Assembly (NCBI RefSeq): GCF_039534915.1
Contig: NZ_BAAAWE010000001.1
Coordinates: 7,812,001 to 7,876,000 of the forward strand
DNA length: 64,000 nucleotides
Direction of reading: 5' to 3'
Source of the DNA: Streptomyces roseofulvus
GTDB lineage: Bacteria; Actinomycetota; Actinomycetes; Streptomycetales; Streptomycetaceae
Position numbers and translations under genes: made by a program. Of the stretch, positions 25,111 to 32,913 are shown piece after piece (the first letter of the stretch is position 1; each line of letters starts with the position of its first letter). Below the pieces are notes generated by a model. It did no database searches, was not told where the DNA came from, and was given only the letters and a program-made list of their open reading frames with translations.

Positions 25111-26538
25111 ATGGGGAACAGGGCAGTGGTCGTCGGCGGGGGCATCGGCGGGCTGGCCGCCGCGATCGGGCTGCGCCGCATCGGGTGGGACGTGACGGTC
25201 GTGGAGCGCGCGCCCGTGCTCGACGACGCCGGCGCGGGCATCTCGTTGGCGGCCAACGGCCTCCGCGCACTGGACGCGCTCGGGGTCGGCGCGGCGGTGC
25301 GGGAAGCCTCGCGGGGGCAGTACAGCGGGGGCACCCGCACCCCGCGCGGCAGTTGGCTGGCCCGTATGGACGGCGCGGCCCTGGAACGGGCGGTGGGTAC
25401 GCCGATCATGGGCATCCCCCGGTCCACCCTGCACCGGCTGCTGCGCGCGGCCCTGCCCGCCGAGGCGCTCCTGATCGGCGCGGAGGTCGAGTCGGTGACG
25501 GGCCCGGAGATCGCCGCCGCCTCCGCCGCGACGGCCGCCCCGGTCTCCGTCCCGACAGTCGACCCGGGCACCGCCCCGACAGGCGCTCCGGCTTCCGCCC
25601 CGACAGGCGCTCCGGCCTCCGCCCCGACAGACGCCCCGGCATCCGACCCGACACCGAACCCGACGGCCGCCCCCACCATCGCCCCGGCAGCCGACCCGAA
25701 CACCGCTCCGGTCCACCGTGGCGGCCCCGGCCCCGGCCCCGGCCCCCGCCCCGGACTCGGCCCCGGCCCCGGCCCCGGACCCGCCCCCCTTCGCGTCCAC
25801 TGTGGGGACAGGATCCTGGACGCCGACCTGGTCGTGGCCGCCGACGGCATCGGCAGCAAGCTGCGCGGCCTCCTCTTCCCCGCCCACCCCGGCCCCGTCT
25901 ACAGCGGCTCGACCGTGCTGCGCGCCCTCACCGAGGGGCCGGTCGGCCTGCGGACCGACTTCGAGCTGACCTGGGGGCGGGGCGCCGAGTTCGGGCACAT
26001 CGCCTTCACGGACGGGCGGGCCGAGTGGCACGCCGTCCTCGATCTCCCCGCCGGGGTACGGTTCCCCGACCCGCTGGCCGAACTGCGCCGGCGCTTCCGA
26101 GGCTGGCACGAGCCGATCCCCGCCCTGCTGGACGCGACCCGCCCCGACGCCGTGCTGCACCACGACGTCAACGAACTGCGCACACCGCTGCCGTCGTACG
26201 CCGTCGGCCGGATCGCGCTGCTGGGCGACGCGGCCCACGCGATGACCCCGCACCTCGGGCAGGGCGCCTGCCAGGCGCTGGAGGACGCGGTCTCCCTGGC
26301 CGCGGCGCTCGCCGCCGAGCCCACCGTCGAGGCGGCGCTGGCCCGTTACGACGCCGAGCGCCGTCCGCGCAGCCAGGCGGTCGCGGCGGCCGCCCGCCAG
26401 GCGGGGCGGATGGGGCAGCAGCTCTCCCATCCCCTGGCCGTCGCCCTGCGCAACACGGCGATGCGGCTGACGCCCTCCCGCACCGCGATCAGCATGATCC
26501 TGCGGCATCACGCCTGGGTCCCGCCCCGGCTGGACTGA
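25111..26538 (+). CDS. FAD-dependent aromatic-type monooxygenase with Pro/Ala/Gly-rich insertion
   Basis: A 475-residue class A flavoprotein monooxygenase. FAD motif VVGGGIGGLAAAIGLRRIG (residues 6-24), an Arg-rich region after RSTLHRLL, the DG motif DLVVAADGIGSKLRGL, and the GD motif RIALLGDAAHAMTPHLGQGA are all intact. Residues about 140-226 are a low-complexity insertion: three copies of the octapeptide APTGAPAS-like unit, then a GPGPGP run. It replaces the short loop that normally joins the strands before the DG motif. Expression is probably controlled by the divergent TetR. The substrate is unknown but may be an antibiotic or aromatic inducer. Confidence 0.9.
   Translation: MGNRAVVVGGGIGGLAAAIGLRRIGWDVTVVERAPVLDDAGAGISLAANGLRALDALGVGAAVREASRGQYSGGTRTPRGSWLARMDGAALERAVGTPIMGIPRSTLHRLLRAALPAEALLIGAEVESVTGPEIAAASAATAAPVSVPTVDPGTAPTGAPASAPTGAPASAPTDAPASDPTPNPTAAPTIAPAADPNTAPVHRGGPGPGPGPRPGLGPGPGPGPAPLRVHCGDRILDADLVVAADGIGSKLRGLLFPAHPGPVYSGSTVLRALTEGPVGLRTDFELTWGRGAEFGHIAFTDGRAEWHAVLDLPAGVRFPDPLAELRRRFRGWHEPIPALLDATRPDAVLHHDVNELRTPLPSYAVGRIALLGDAAHAMTPHLGQGACQALEDAVSLAAALAAEPTVEAALARYDAERRPRSQAVAAAARQAGRMGQQLSHPLAVALRNTAMRLTPSRTAISMILRHHAWVPPRLD
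25573..25644 (+). repeat. 24-bp tandem repeat, three copies, coding
   Basis: Three adjacent 24-bp units beginning GCCCCGACAGGCGCTCCGGC encode APTGAPAS-like octapeptides in the monooxygenase. The first two copies differ by one base; the third is more diverged. A separate GGCCCC run at about 25733-25790 encodes GPGPGP. Confidence 0.8.
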
Positions 26539-26559
26539 TCCGCCGAGCCCTCCGGTGCG

Positions 26560-27174
26560 TCACCTCGCGCCGCGGGCGCCGGGCGGTTCCTGCTCCGCGC
26601 CCGCGACGACCGCGGTGACGACCTTCCGGACGTCGTCCGCCGCCGGTGGGACGGCCTGCCGGTCCGCGAACAGCATGTGCGCGGCACCGATGAGCGTCGG
26701 GGCGAGCGTGTCGAGGTCGGCGTCCGCCCTGACGCGACCGAGGTCCCGTTCGGCGGCGAGGTAGGCGGCGATCGCCGCCGCGGCGTCGGTCAGGAGCGGG
26801 ACGCCGGCGGGCCTTGCGTCGCGCAGGCGGGCGCGCAGGCCGTCCCGCGAGGTGACGAGACTGACGACGGCCACCGCGACCGACTCGAAAAGCTCCAGCA
26901 GTGCCCGCGTCAGGTTGTCGGCGATGCTGCCGGTCCCGGCGGACGCGCGCAGGGCGGCGGCCCGCTCCTCGACGCGGTCGACGCGGTGCAGCACGAGCTC
27001 CGCGAGGAAGGCGTCGAAATCGGCGAAGTGCCGGTGCAGGACCCCTTTGGCGCAGCCCGCCTCCACGGTGACGGCCCGGCTGGTGAGCGCGCTCGGCCCG
27101 TCCCGGAGCAGGACGCGCTCGGCGGCGTCGAACAACTGGCCGCGCACGTCGCGGATGGCTACCCCTGTGGGCAT
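26560..27174 (-). CDS. TetR-family transcriptional regulator
   Basis: A 204-residue repressor. Helix-turn-helix: LFDAAERVLLRDGPSALTSR, AVTVEAGCAKGVLHRHFADF, DAFLAEL. A helical ligand domain follows. ATG 27174 is chosen because the longer frame begins inside the operator at 27220-27258. It is divergent from a methyltransferase gene that the same operator covers. Confidence 0.9.
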   Translation of the reverse strand: MPTGVAIRDVRGQLFDAAERVLLRDGPSALTSRAVTVEAGCAKGVLHRHFADFDAFLAELVLHRVDRVEERAAALRASAGTGSIADNLTRALLELFESVAVAVVSLVTSRDGLRARLRDARPAGVPLLTDAAAAIAAYLAAERDLGRVRADADLDTLAPTLIGAAHMLFADRQAVPPAADDVRKVVTAVVAGAEQEPPGARGAR

Positions 27175-27219
27175 CGTGCGGCCCCCGTCCTCTCCTCGGC
27201 CGACCCGTCCCGATTGACG

Positions 27220-27258
27220 AGTGGGCATGCGCCCACTCATAGTGGGCGCATGCCCACT
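27220..27258. promoter_or_regulatory. double palindromic TetR operator (18-3-18)
   Basis: AGTGGGCATGCGCCCACT (27220-27237) and its exact reverse complement (27241-27258) are separated by CAT. Each arm is an imperfect dyad AGTGGGC/GCCCACT, with centres 21 bp (two helical turns) apart. It overlaps the methyltransferase start codon at 27250. Confidence 0.8.
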
Positions 27259-28071
27259 TTACCGCCGGAGCGAGGCCCTCACCGCGCCCGTGGCTCCCAT
27301 GAGAACCGTCAGGTGGCCGAGTCCTTCGGCGCGGACGCCGCACGCTACGACCGGGCTCGGCCCCGCTACCCCGCAGCCCTGATCGACCGGATCGTCAGCG
27401 TCGTCCCCGGCCGCCAGGTCCTGGACGTCGGCTGCGGCACCGGCATCGTGGCCCGGCAGTTCGCGGCCGCCGGCTGCCGGGTCCTGGGTGTCGACGTCGA
27501 CGCCCGGATGGCCGACCTCGCCCGCCGCCGCGGACTCGACGTCGAGGTGGCGGCGTTCGAGGCCTGGGAACCGGCCGGCCGCGCGTTCGACGCCGTCGTG
27601 TCCGGCCAGACCTGGCACTGGGTGGACCCGGTCGCCGGCGCCGCCAGGGAGGCACAGGTGCTGCGCCCCGGCGGCCTGCTGGCCCTCTTCTGGAACGCGG
27701 GACGGCCCGCCCCCGCCGTGGCGGACGCCTTCGCCGAGGTCTACCGTCGGGTGACGCCCGACACGCTCGCCGCACGCCAGAGCGCGACGTCCGCGGTGGA
27801 CGGCTACACGGCGCTGTGCGCCAAGGCGGCGGAAGGCATCGGCAAGGCGAACGGATTCGCCGACCCGGAACACTGGCGGTTCGACTGGGAACGCCCCTAC
27901 ACGCGGGACGAATGGCTGGACCAGCTCCCCACCCAGGGCGCCTTCACCCGCCTCCCGAAACCCGAGCTGGAGGAGGTCCTCGCGGGCGTCGGCGCCGCCA
28001 TCGACGCGGCAGGAGGCAGCTTCACGATGCACTACGCCACCCTGGCGGTCGCCGCGAAGCGCACCGGCTGA
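27250..28071 (+). CDS. class I SAM-dependent methyltransferase
   Basis: A 273-residue enzyme. The SAM motif I is QVLDVGCGTGIVARQFAAAG (residues about 56-75), with the acidic residue of motif II in VLGVDVDARMADLARRRGLD and motif III near VLRPGGLLALFWNAG. The N-terminus (AESFGADAARYDRARPRYP) matches the common Streptomyces methyltransferase-11 lead-in. ATG 27250 lies inside the operator, so repressor binding would block both promoter and start. GTG 27313 is an alternative. The acceptor substrate is unknown. Confidence 0.88.
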   Translation: MPTLPPERGPHRARGSHENRQVAESFGADAARYDRARPRYPAALIDRIVSVVPGRQVLDVGCGTGIVARQFAAAGCRVLGVDVDARMADLARRRGLDVEVAAFEAWEPAGRAFDAVVSGQTWHWVDPVAGAAREAQVLRPGGLLALFWNAGRPAPAVADAFAEVYRRVTPDTLAARQSATSAVDGYTALCAKAAEGIGKANGFADPEHWRFDWERPYTRDEWLDQLPTQGAFTRLPKPELEEVLAGVGAAIDAAGGSFTMHYATLAVAAKRTG

Positions 28072-28113
28072 CCCCCCGTCGGCGGAGGTGGACGTCCGCT
28101 CCGGCACTTCGAC

Positions 28114-29154
28114 TCACCGGGCGGGCCACCGGGCACCGCGCTGCCGGAGGGTGCGTGCGGCGGGCAGCCTGGCCAGGGTGGCCTCGAAGGCACCATGATG
28201 CGCCGTCAGGAAACAGCCGGGGCTCGGCGGAAGCGGGTAGTCATCACGCAGTACGCCCTCCGGGAGCACGCCCGTCGCGGGAATCGGCGACGTCTCGCCC
28301 GGATGGGCCAGGTACGCCCAGACCCCGCTGTCCAGCGGCACCACGGGCCCCTCGTCATGGGGCGGAGTCCACGGCGCACCGGTGAGCGGATGACGGGGGA
28401 CGAGGAGCAGGTCCGGGCGGGGACGGGGCAGCGGAAGCCCCGGACCGGCCAGTGCCGTGGACAGGGCGTCCGGGCCGGAGGAGAGGTACTGCCGCACCGC
28501 GTGCCCGAGCAACTCGGTGACGCGACCGGCGGGGAGGGCAACCGGGCGGTCCCCGGAGACGGCGACGAGGTGGGCGAGCGCGACACCGAGCGCCGCGTGC
28601 CAGCGCAGACTCCACGCACCGTCGGGCTCGACGGGCGGGACGCGGTGCTCGGGACGCGCGAGGTCGTCCCAGCCGGGCGGCGGGCCCGCCGGAAGCCGGG
28701 AGGCGCGGCGTACGACCGCGTCCGGCTCCAGCCAGACCGCCTGCCAGTCGCCGCAGTCGTCCACACGGGTCGCGACGGCACGCCCGCACCCCTCGCACGC
28801 CAGGTTGGGACCACCGCGACCGTCCACGCCGCGGCAGTGACCGTCGCACCTGTCGAGGATCAGCGTCATGGACCGGGAGTCACCCGGCGCGATGACGATC
28901 CGGTCCCGCGCCCCGAAGGAGACGAAGGGAACCGGCACGAACACCCCCCGCCGAGCCGCCTCCTCCGCGCCGACCTCCTCCCAAGGCCGCCAGGGCGGTC
29001 CGGTCGGCTGCGGCTCGACGGCGTACGTCGCGGGCTCCATCAGCGGCGGATGCAACTCCTCCCACCCGCCGTGGTGCGCGTGCACGGGCAGCGCGACCCG
29101 CGCCACGGGCGCCGTCAACTCCGTACCGCACCCGGCACACACGAACACGTCCAA
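28114..29154 (-). CDS. conserved hypothetical protein with N-terminal zinc-ribbon-like CxxC
   Basis: A 346-residue soluble protein. It starts at TTG 29154, with GGGGAG five bases upstream, giving LDVFVCAGCGTELTAPVARV. Streptomyces relatives that I remember begin with M-D-V-F-V-C-A-G-C-G, so the non-ATG start is likely. Cysteines recur as CDGHC and CEGCG near residues 104-125, which could hold a second metal. The C-terminal half is Leu/Pro-rich with LPRPRPDLLLVP. No catalytic motif is recognised. Confidence 0.75.
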   Translation of the reverse strand: MDVFVCAGCGTELTAPVARVALPVHAHHGGWEELHPPLMEPATYAVEPQPTGPPWRPWEEVGAEEAARRGVFVPVPFVSFGARDRIVIAPGDSRSMTLILDRCDGHCRGVDGRGGPNLACEGCGRAVATRVDDCGDWQAVWLEPDAVVRRASRLPAGPPPGWDDLARPEHRVPPVEPDGAWSLRWHAALGVALAHLVAVSGDRPVALPAGRVTELLGHAVRQYLSSGPDALSTALAGPGLPLPRPRPDLLLVPRHPLTGAPWTPPHDEGPVVPLDSGVWAYLAHPGETSPIPATGVLPEGVLRDDYPLPPSPGCFLTAHHGAFEATLARLPAARTLRQRGARWPAR

Positions 29155-29328
29155 ACAAGCTCCCCTTCGCCCCGGTTCCGGGGGATTGTGCCTCGCCGAA
29201 CCCCCGGCGCTCCATCGGATTTCGGGTGCGTCACCTCCGGTCGTCGAGAGCACCGCACTGTCAGGGGCGTGTGGGAGGTTCGGCTGCGAGGGACTGGCGA
29301 CAGTCGACCAGGAGGCGAGCACCCAGGG

Positions 29329-30003
29329 TCACGCCACGAGCCTCCCGTCCCTCATCGTCAGGATGCGGTCGCCGACGTGGTGGACCGCCGCGTGATCGTG
29401 GGAGATGAGCAGGAAGCCGACTCCCAGGCTGTCCTGGAGATCCATGAGCAGGTTGAGGATCCCCGCGCGGAGCGAGGGGTCGAGTGCCGAGGTCGGTTCG
29501 TCGAGGACGAGCAGTTCCGGCCGGGTCGCGAGGGCGCGGGCGATGGAGACGCGCTGGCACTGGCCGCCGGACAGCTCGTGCGGCAGCCGTCGCCCGTGCG
29601 CGGGGGAGAGGCCGACGCGTTCCAGGAGCTCGTCCACCCGGGCCGGGCCGTCCGCGGCCCGCCACCGTCCGTGGACCCGGAGGGGCTCCGCGATCTGGTG
29701 GCGTACCTCGCGGCGCTGGCTCAACGCGCCGTAGGCATCCTGGAACACGGGCTGGAACCGGGGGCGCAGCGCCCGTAGTTCGCGTGCGCGGAGGCCGGTC
29801 AGCTCGACGCCCGAGAAGCGCACCGAGCCGGAGTGCGGCCGCAGCAGCCCCAGGACGGCCAGTGCCGTCGTCGACTTGCCGCAGCCCGACGGGCCGACGA
29901 GCCCGACCGCCTCCCCGGCGCCGACGGTGAACGACACGCCGTCGACGACCCGCCGTGCTCCGTACCGGACGTCGAGGTCCCGGACCTCCAGGAGGGCGTT
30001 CAC
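29329..30003 (-). CDS. ABC transporter ATP-binding protein, DppF/OppF type
   Basis: A 224-residue nucleotide-binding subunit of a peptide/nickel/metallophore-class importer. Walker A GPSGCGKST (about 37-45), Q-loop in FQPVFQDAYGALSQR, signature LSGGQCQRVSIARAL, Walker B LLVLDEPTSALD and H-loop LISHDHA are all present. It is shorter than usual and lacks the C-terminal oligopeptide-transporter tail. GTG 30003 overlaps the stop of the upstream ATPase gene (GTGA). It is the last gene of the operon starting at 34433. Confidence 0.92.
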   Translation of the reverse strand: MNALLEVRDLDVRYGARRVVDGVSFTVGAGEAVGLVGPSGCGKSTTALAVLGLLRPHSGSVRFSGVELTGLRARELRALRPRFQPVFQDAYGALSQRREVRHQIAEPLRVHGRWRAADGPARVDELLERVGLSPAHGRRLPHELSGGQCQRVSIARALATRPELLVLDEPTSALDPSLRAGILNLLMDLQDSLGVGFLLISHDHAAVHHVGDRILTMRDGRLVA

Positions 30004-30968
30004 GCGACCTCCCCGGCGGGGTGATGACAGGCCACCGCCCGGCCGTCCACCACTCGCAGCGCCGGTTCCTCCCGCCGGCACAGCTCGGCGGCGTGCGGGC
30101 AGCGCGGCGCGAAGGAGCACCCCGCGCCGGAAGCGCCCGGCGCGGGCGGGGCGCCGGCGAGGACGGGGAGACGGGTACGCCGGGGGATCCCGGCGTGGGG
30201 GAGCGAGGCGAGCAGTCCGCGCGTGTACGGGGCGACCGGCCGGTCCAACACCGCGTCCGCCGCGCCGAGTTCGACGATCCGGCCGGCGTACGTCACGGCG
30301 ACCCGGTCGGCGTGTCGGCGTACCGCCGCGAGGTCGTGGCTGACGAGCAGCAGGGCGGCCCCGGTGGCCGCGCAGCGCTCCCGCAGCAGGGTGAGCACCT
30401 GCTCCTGGCGCGCCGGGTCGAGCGCGGTGGTCGGCTCGTCGGCGACGACCAGCGCGGGGCCGTTGACCAGGGCCATCGCGATCACCGCACGCTGCCGCAT
30501 GCCGCCCGACAGGGCGTGCGGCACCGCGCCGGCCGCCTCGGGCCCCAGCCCGACCTCGCCGAGAGCCCGGCGCGCCACGGCCAGCGCCTCGCGCCGCCGC
30601 GCGCCCGACACGGACCGCACGGCGAAGGCGAGCTGGTCCTCGACGCGGTGGACGGGCGACAGGGCCGACATCGCGTCCTGCGGGATCCAGGCGAGGCGGC
30701 GGCCGAGATCGGCCGGCGTGACCGGGCCGCCGTCCAGCAGGACCCGGCCGTGGAGGCGGGCCGCACGCGGGACCATCCCCAGCAGCGCCCGCGCGGTGAG
30801 CGACTTGCCTGCTCCGGACTCGCCGACCAGCGCGAACACCTCACCCGCGGCCATATCGAAGGAGACTCCGCGCACGGCCTCGCCGTCAGGGAAGCCGACC
30901 CGAAGACCGTCCACCCGCAACAGGGGGACGAGGGGTTCGGACAGGGGGAGCTGCGTGGGGCGGGACAA
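30000..30968 (-). CDS. ABC transporter ATP-binding protein, DppD/OppD type
   Basis: A 322-residue ATPase subunit: Walker A GESGAGKSL, signature LSGGMRQRAVIAMAL, Walker B LVVADEPTTALD, H-loop LVSHDLAAV. The C-terminal oligopeptide-transporter motif region (PYTRGLLASLP, then GCSFAPRCPHAAELC with the cluster-like Cys residues) is complete. The start is uncertain. TTG 30968, with GAGGAAAG upstream, gives LSRPTQLPLSEPLVPLLRVD. The frame stays open to GTG 31076 but there consists of a Ser-rich stretch coded by a hexamer repeat. It overlaps the end of the fused permease gene. Confidence 0.88.
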   Translation of the reverse strand: MSRPTQLPLSEPLVPLLRVDGLRVGFPDGEAVRGVSFDMAAGEVFALVGESGAGKSLTARALLGMVPRAARLHGRVLLDGGPVTPADLGRRLAWIPQDAMSALSPVHRVEDQLAFAVRSVSGARRREALAVARRALGEVGLGPEAAGAVPHALSGGMRQRAVIAMALVNGPALVVADEPTTALDPARQEQVLTLLRERCAATGAALLLVSHDLAAVRRHADRVAVTYAGRIVELGAADAVLDRPVAPYTRGLLASLPHAGIPRRTRLPVLAGAPPAPGASGAGCSFAPRCPHAAELCRREEPALRVVDGRAVACHHPAGEVA

Positions 30969-32913
30969 GAGGCCGGACTTTCCTCGAAGCGACAACGGAA
31001 GACGGACGGAGGCGGAGGCGGAGAGGGAGCCGTAGGTGGAGAAGGAGTCGGAGCTGGAGAGGGAGACGGAGGACACGGGGCGCGGGGGCGGCGCCTCGCC
31101 CGCCGGCGGACGTCGACAGGCAGACCGCGAGCGCCGCGAGCAGGGCCAGCGCCACCGCCGGGGCGAGGGCGGGGACCGGCGCCCGCTCCACGTAGTCGGC
31201 CGACTCGTCGAGCAGCAGCCCCCATTCGGGCGACGGGGGCCGCGCGCCCAGGCCCAGGAAGCCGAGCGACGCCAGCGCGAGCGCGATGCCGGGGAGCCGG
31301 AGCACGGCGTGCCGGGCGACCGGCCCGGCCACCGACGGCAGGATGTGCCGCGTCCACACCCACCACGGCCCCGCGCCGAGGGCGCGTTGTGCCAGGAGGA
31401 AGCGGGAGGCCCGGATCTCCTGGACCAGTGCCGCCGCGTGCGCGGCGAGCGGCGGCCAGGACACCAGGGTCACGGCGAGCGCCGCCGCCCCGCTTCCGGG
31501 ACCGGTCACGGCCGCGACCAGCAGGCCGGTGAGGACCGGCGGCAGCGCGTTGGCGACGTCCGCGAAGCCGGCCGCCACGCCGGGGACGAAGCCGAGCGCC
31601 ACCGCGACGAGCCAGCTCACGCAGGTGACGGCCGCGGCCGTGCCCACCGTGGTCGCCGCGCCGTGCCCGAGGCGGGCGAGCACGTCTCGGCCGAGCGCGT
31701 CCGCGCCGAGCGGATGCTCCGGTGACGGCGCGGCGAGCCGGGCCGCCACGTCCACGGCGTACGGATCGCGCAGCAGCCCCCAGCCGATCACGCCGGCCAG
31801 CAGCGCCGCGAGCCCCGCCGGTACGGCGAGCGGGATCCGCCGCGGTGCCGGTGCGGGCAGCCCGAGCCCGGCCTCGCGGGACGCGGGCCCGAGCAGCCGG
31901 CGGCGTACCAGCGCGGCGGCGGTCCCGGCCAGCAGACCGAGCCCCAGCAGGGCGAGGACGCAGCCCTGGAGCAGCGGCAGGTCCTGGGAGGTGGCGGCGC
32001 CCAGCGCGGTACGGCCGATCCCGGGCACGGCGAAGACCGTCTCGACGGCGACCGCGCCGCCGGTCAGACCGACGGCCACCATGCCGAACTGCCCGGCGAG
32101 CGCGGGCATCCCCCGGCGGACCGCCGCGCCGGCGATCCGCCACCGGCCGGTGCCCGCGCCCCGCCACAGTTCGACCCACCGCTCGCCGAGGACGGGCGGC
32201 AGCGCGTCGGCGACCAGCCGGCCGAGGAGGGCGCCGGCGGGGACGCCGAGGGCCACCGCCGGCAGCACCAGATGCGCCGGGCCCGCCCAGCCCGAGGTGG
32301 GCAGCCATCCCAGCCAGACGCCGGCGGTGAGCAGCAGCACCAGGGCGAACAGGAACTCGGGGACGGCCGCGAGCACCGCCGCCACCGTCCCGCCGGTGGC
32401 CCGGCCGCGCAGGAGCGCGGGGGCGGCGAGCAGCGTCCCGACGGCGAGGGCGACGACCAGCGCCGCGCCCATCAGGGTCAGGGAGACGCCGAGTCCGGCG
32501 CCGACGGCCGGCAGCACCTCGGCGCCCGACACCCAGGAGACGCCCAGGTCGCCGTGGAGCAGCCGGTTCAGCCACCCGCCCAGCAGGCCCCCCGGGCCGG
32601 CGTCCAGGCCGAGGTCGGCGCGGATGGCGGAGAGCGCCTCGGGTGTCGGGGCCTGTTCGGCGGACCGGGCGCGCAGCAGGCTGAGCGCCGGGTCCCTGCC
32701 GGAGAGCCACGGCAGCAGTCCGACGGTGGTCACCACGCCGGCCAGGGTGACGAGCCGTACGGCCCCGGCCCCCAGGGCGGCGGCCGACGGGCGCCGCCCT
32801 GCGGGCCGGGTCTCCGGAAGCCGAACCGCCTCCCTGCGGCCGCCTCGCCGGGCCTTCGCCGGTGCGACGGCTGCGGCGCGGTCGCCGCGTCCGCCGGGGA
32901 CGGGAGCCGTCAC
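30886..32913 (-). CDS. fused ABC transporter permease (DppB-DppC fusion)
   Basis: A 675-residue membrane protein combining two BPD-type permeases that are normally separate. Residues about 45-330 are DppB-like (GDLGVSWVSGAEVLPAVGAG, then VETVFAVPGIGRTALGAATS). Residues about 345-600 are DppC-like (HPLGADALGRDVLARLGHGA, then ILPSVAGPVARHAVLRLPGI and LGFLGLGARPPSPEWGLLL). About 70 Arg/Leu/Pro-rich C-terminal residues come from a GGAGNN hexamer repeat overlapping the next gene, and may be a late extension. GTG 32913 overlaps the solute-binding gene stop (GTGA). Confidence 0.9.
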   Translation of the reverse strand: MTAPVPGGRGDRAAAVAPAKARRGGRREAVRLPETRPAGRRPSAAALGAGAVRLVTLAGVVTTVGLLPWLSGRDPALSLLRARSAEQAPTPEALSAIRADLGLDAGPGGLLGGWLNRLLHGDLGVSWVSGAEVLPAVGAGLGVSLTLMGAALVVALAVGTLLAAPALLRGRATGGTVAAVLAAVPEFLFALVLLLTAGVWLGWLPTSGWAGPAHLVLPAVALGVPAGALLGRLVADALPPVLGERWVELWRGAGTGRWRIAGAAVRRGMPALAGQFGMVAVGLTGGAVAVETVFAVPGIGRTALGAATSQDLPLLQGCVLALLGLGLLAGTAAALVRRRLLGPASREAGLGLPAPAPRRIPLAVPAGLAALLAGVIGWGLLRDPYAVDVAARLAAPSPEHPLGADALGRDVLARLGHGAATTVGTAAAVTCVSWLVAVALGFVPGVAAGFADVANALPPVLTGLLVAAVTGPGSGAAALAVTLVSWPPLAAHAAALVQEIRASRFLLAQRALGAGPWWVWTRHILPSVAGPVARHAVLRLPGIALALASLGFLGLGARPPSPEWGLLLDESADYVERAPVPALAPAVALALLAALAVCLSTSAGGRGAAPAPRVLRLPLQLRLLLHLRLPLRLRLRPSSVVASRKVRPLVPPHAAPPVRTPRPPVAGGRSSGRLP
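31007..31076. repeat. imperfect GGAGNN hexamer repeat in overlapping genes
   Basis: About eleven imperfect 6-bp units (plus strand GGAGGC, GGAGAG, GGAGTC and variants). In one frame they encode the LRLPL-type tail of the permease; in another they encode the Ser-rich upstream extension of the ATPase frame. Confidence 0.65.

Noticed and set aside
26677..27249. Upstream extension of the methyltransferase frame
   Set aside because: It runs antisense through the TetR gene and through the operator. Methyltransferase homology begins only after 27250.
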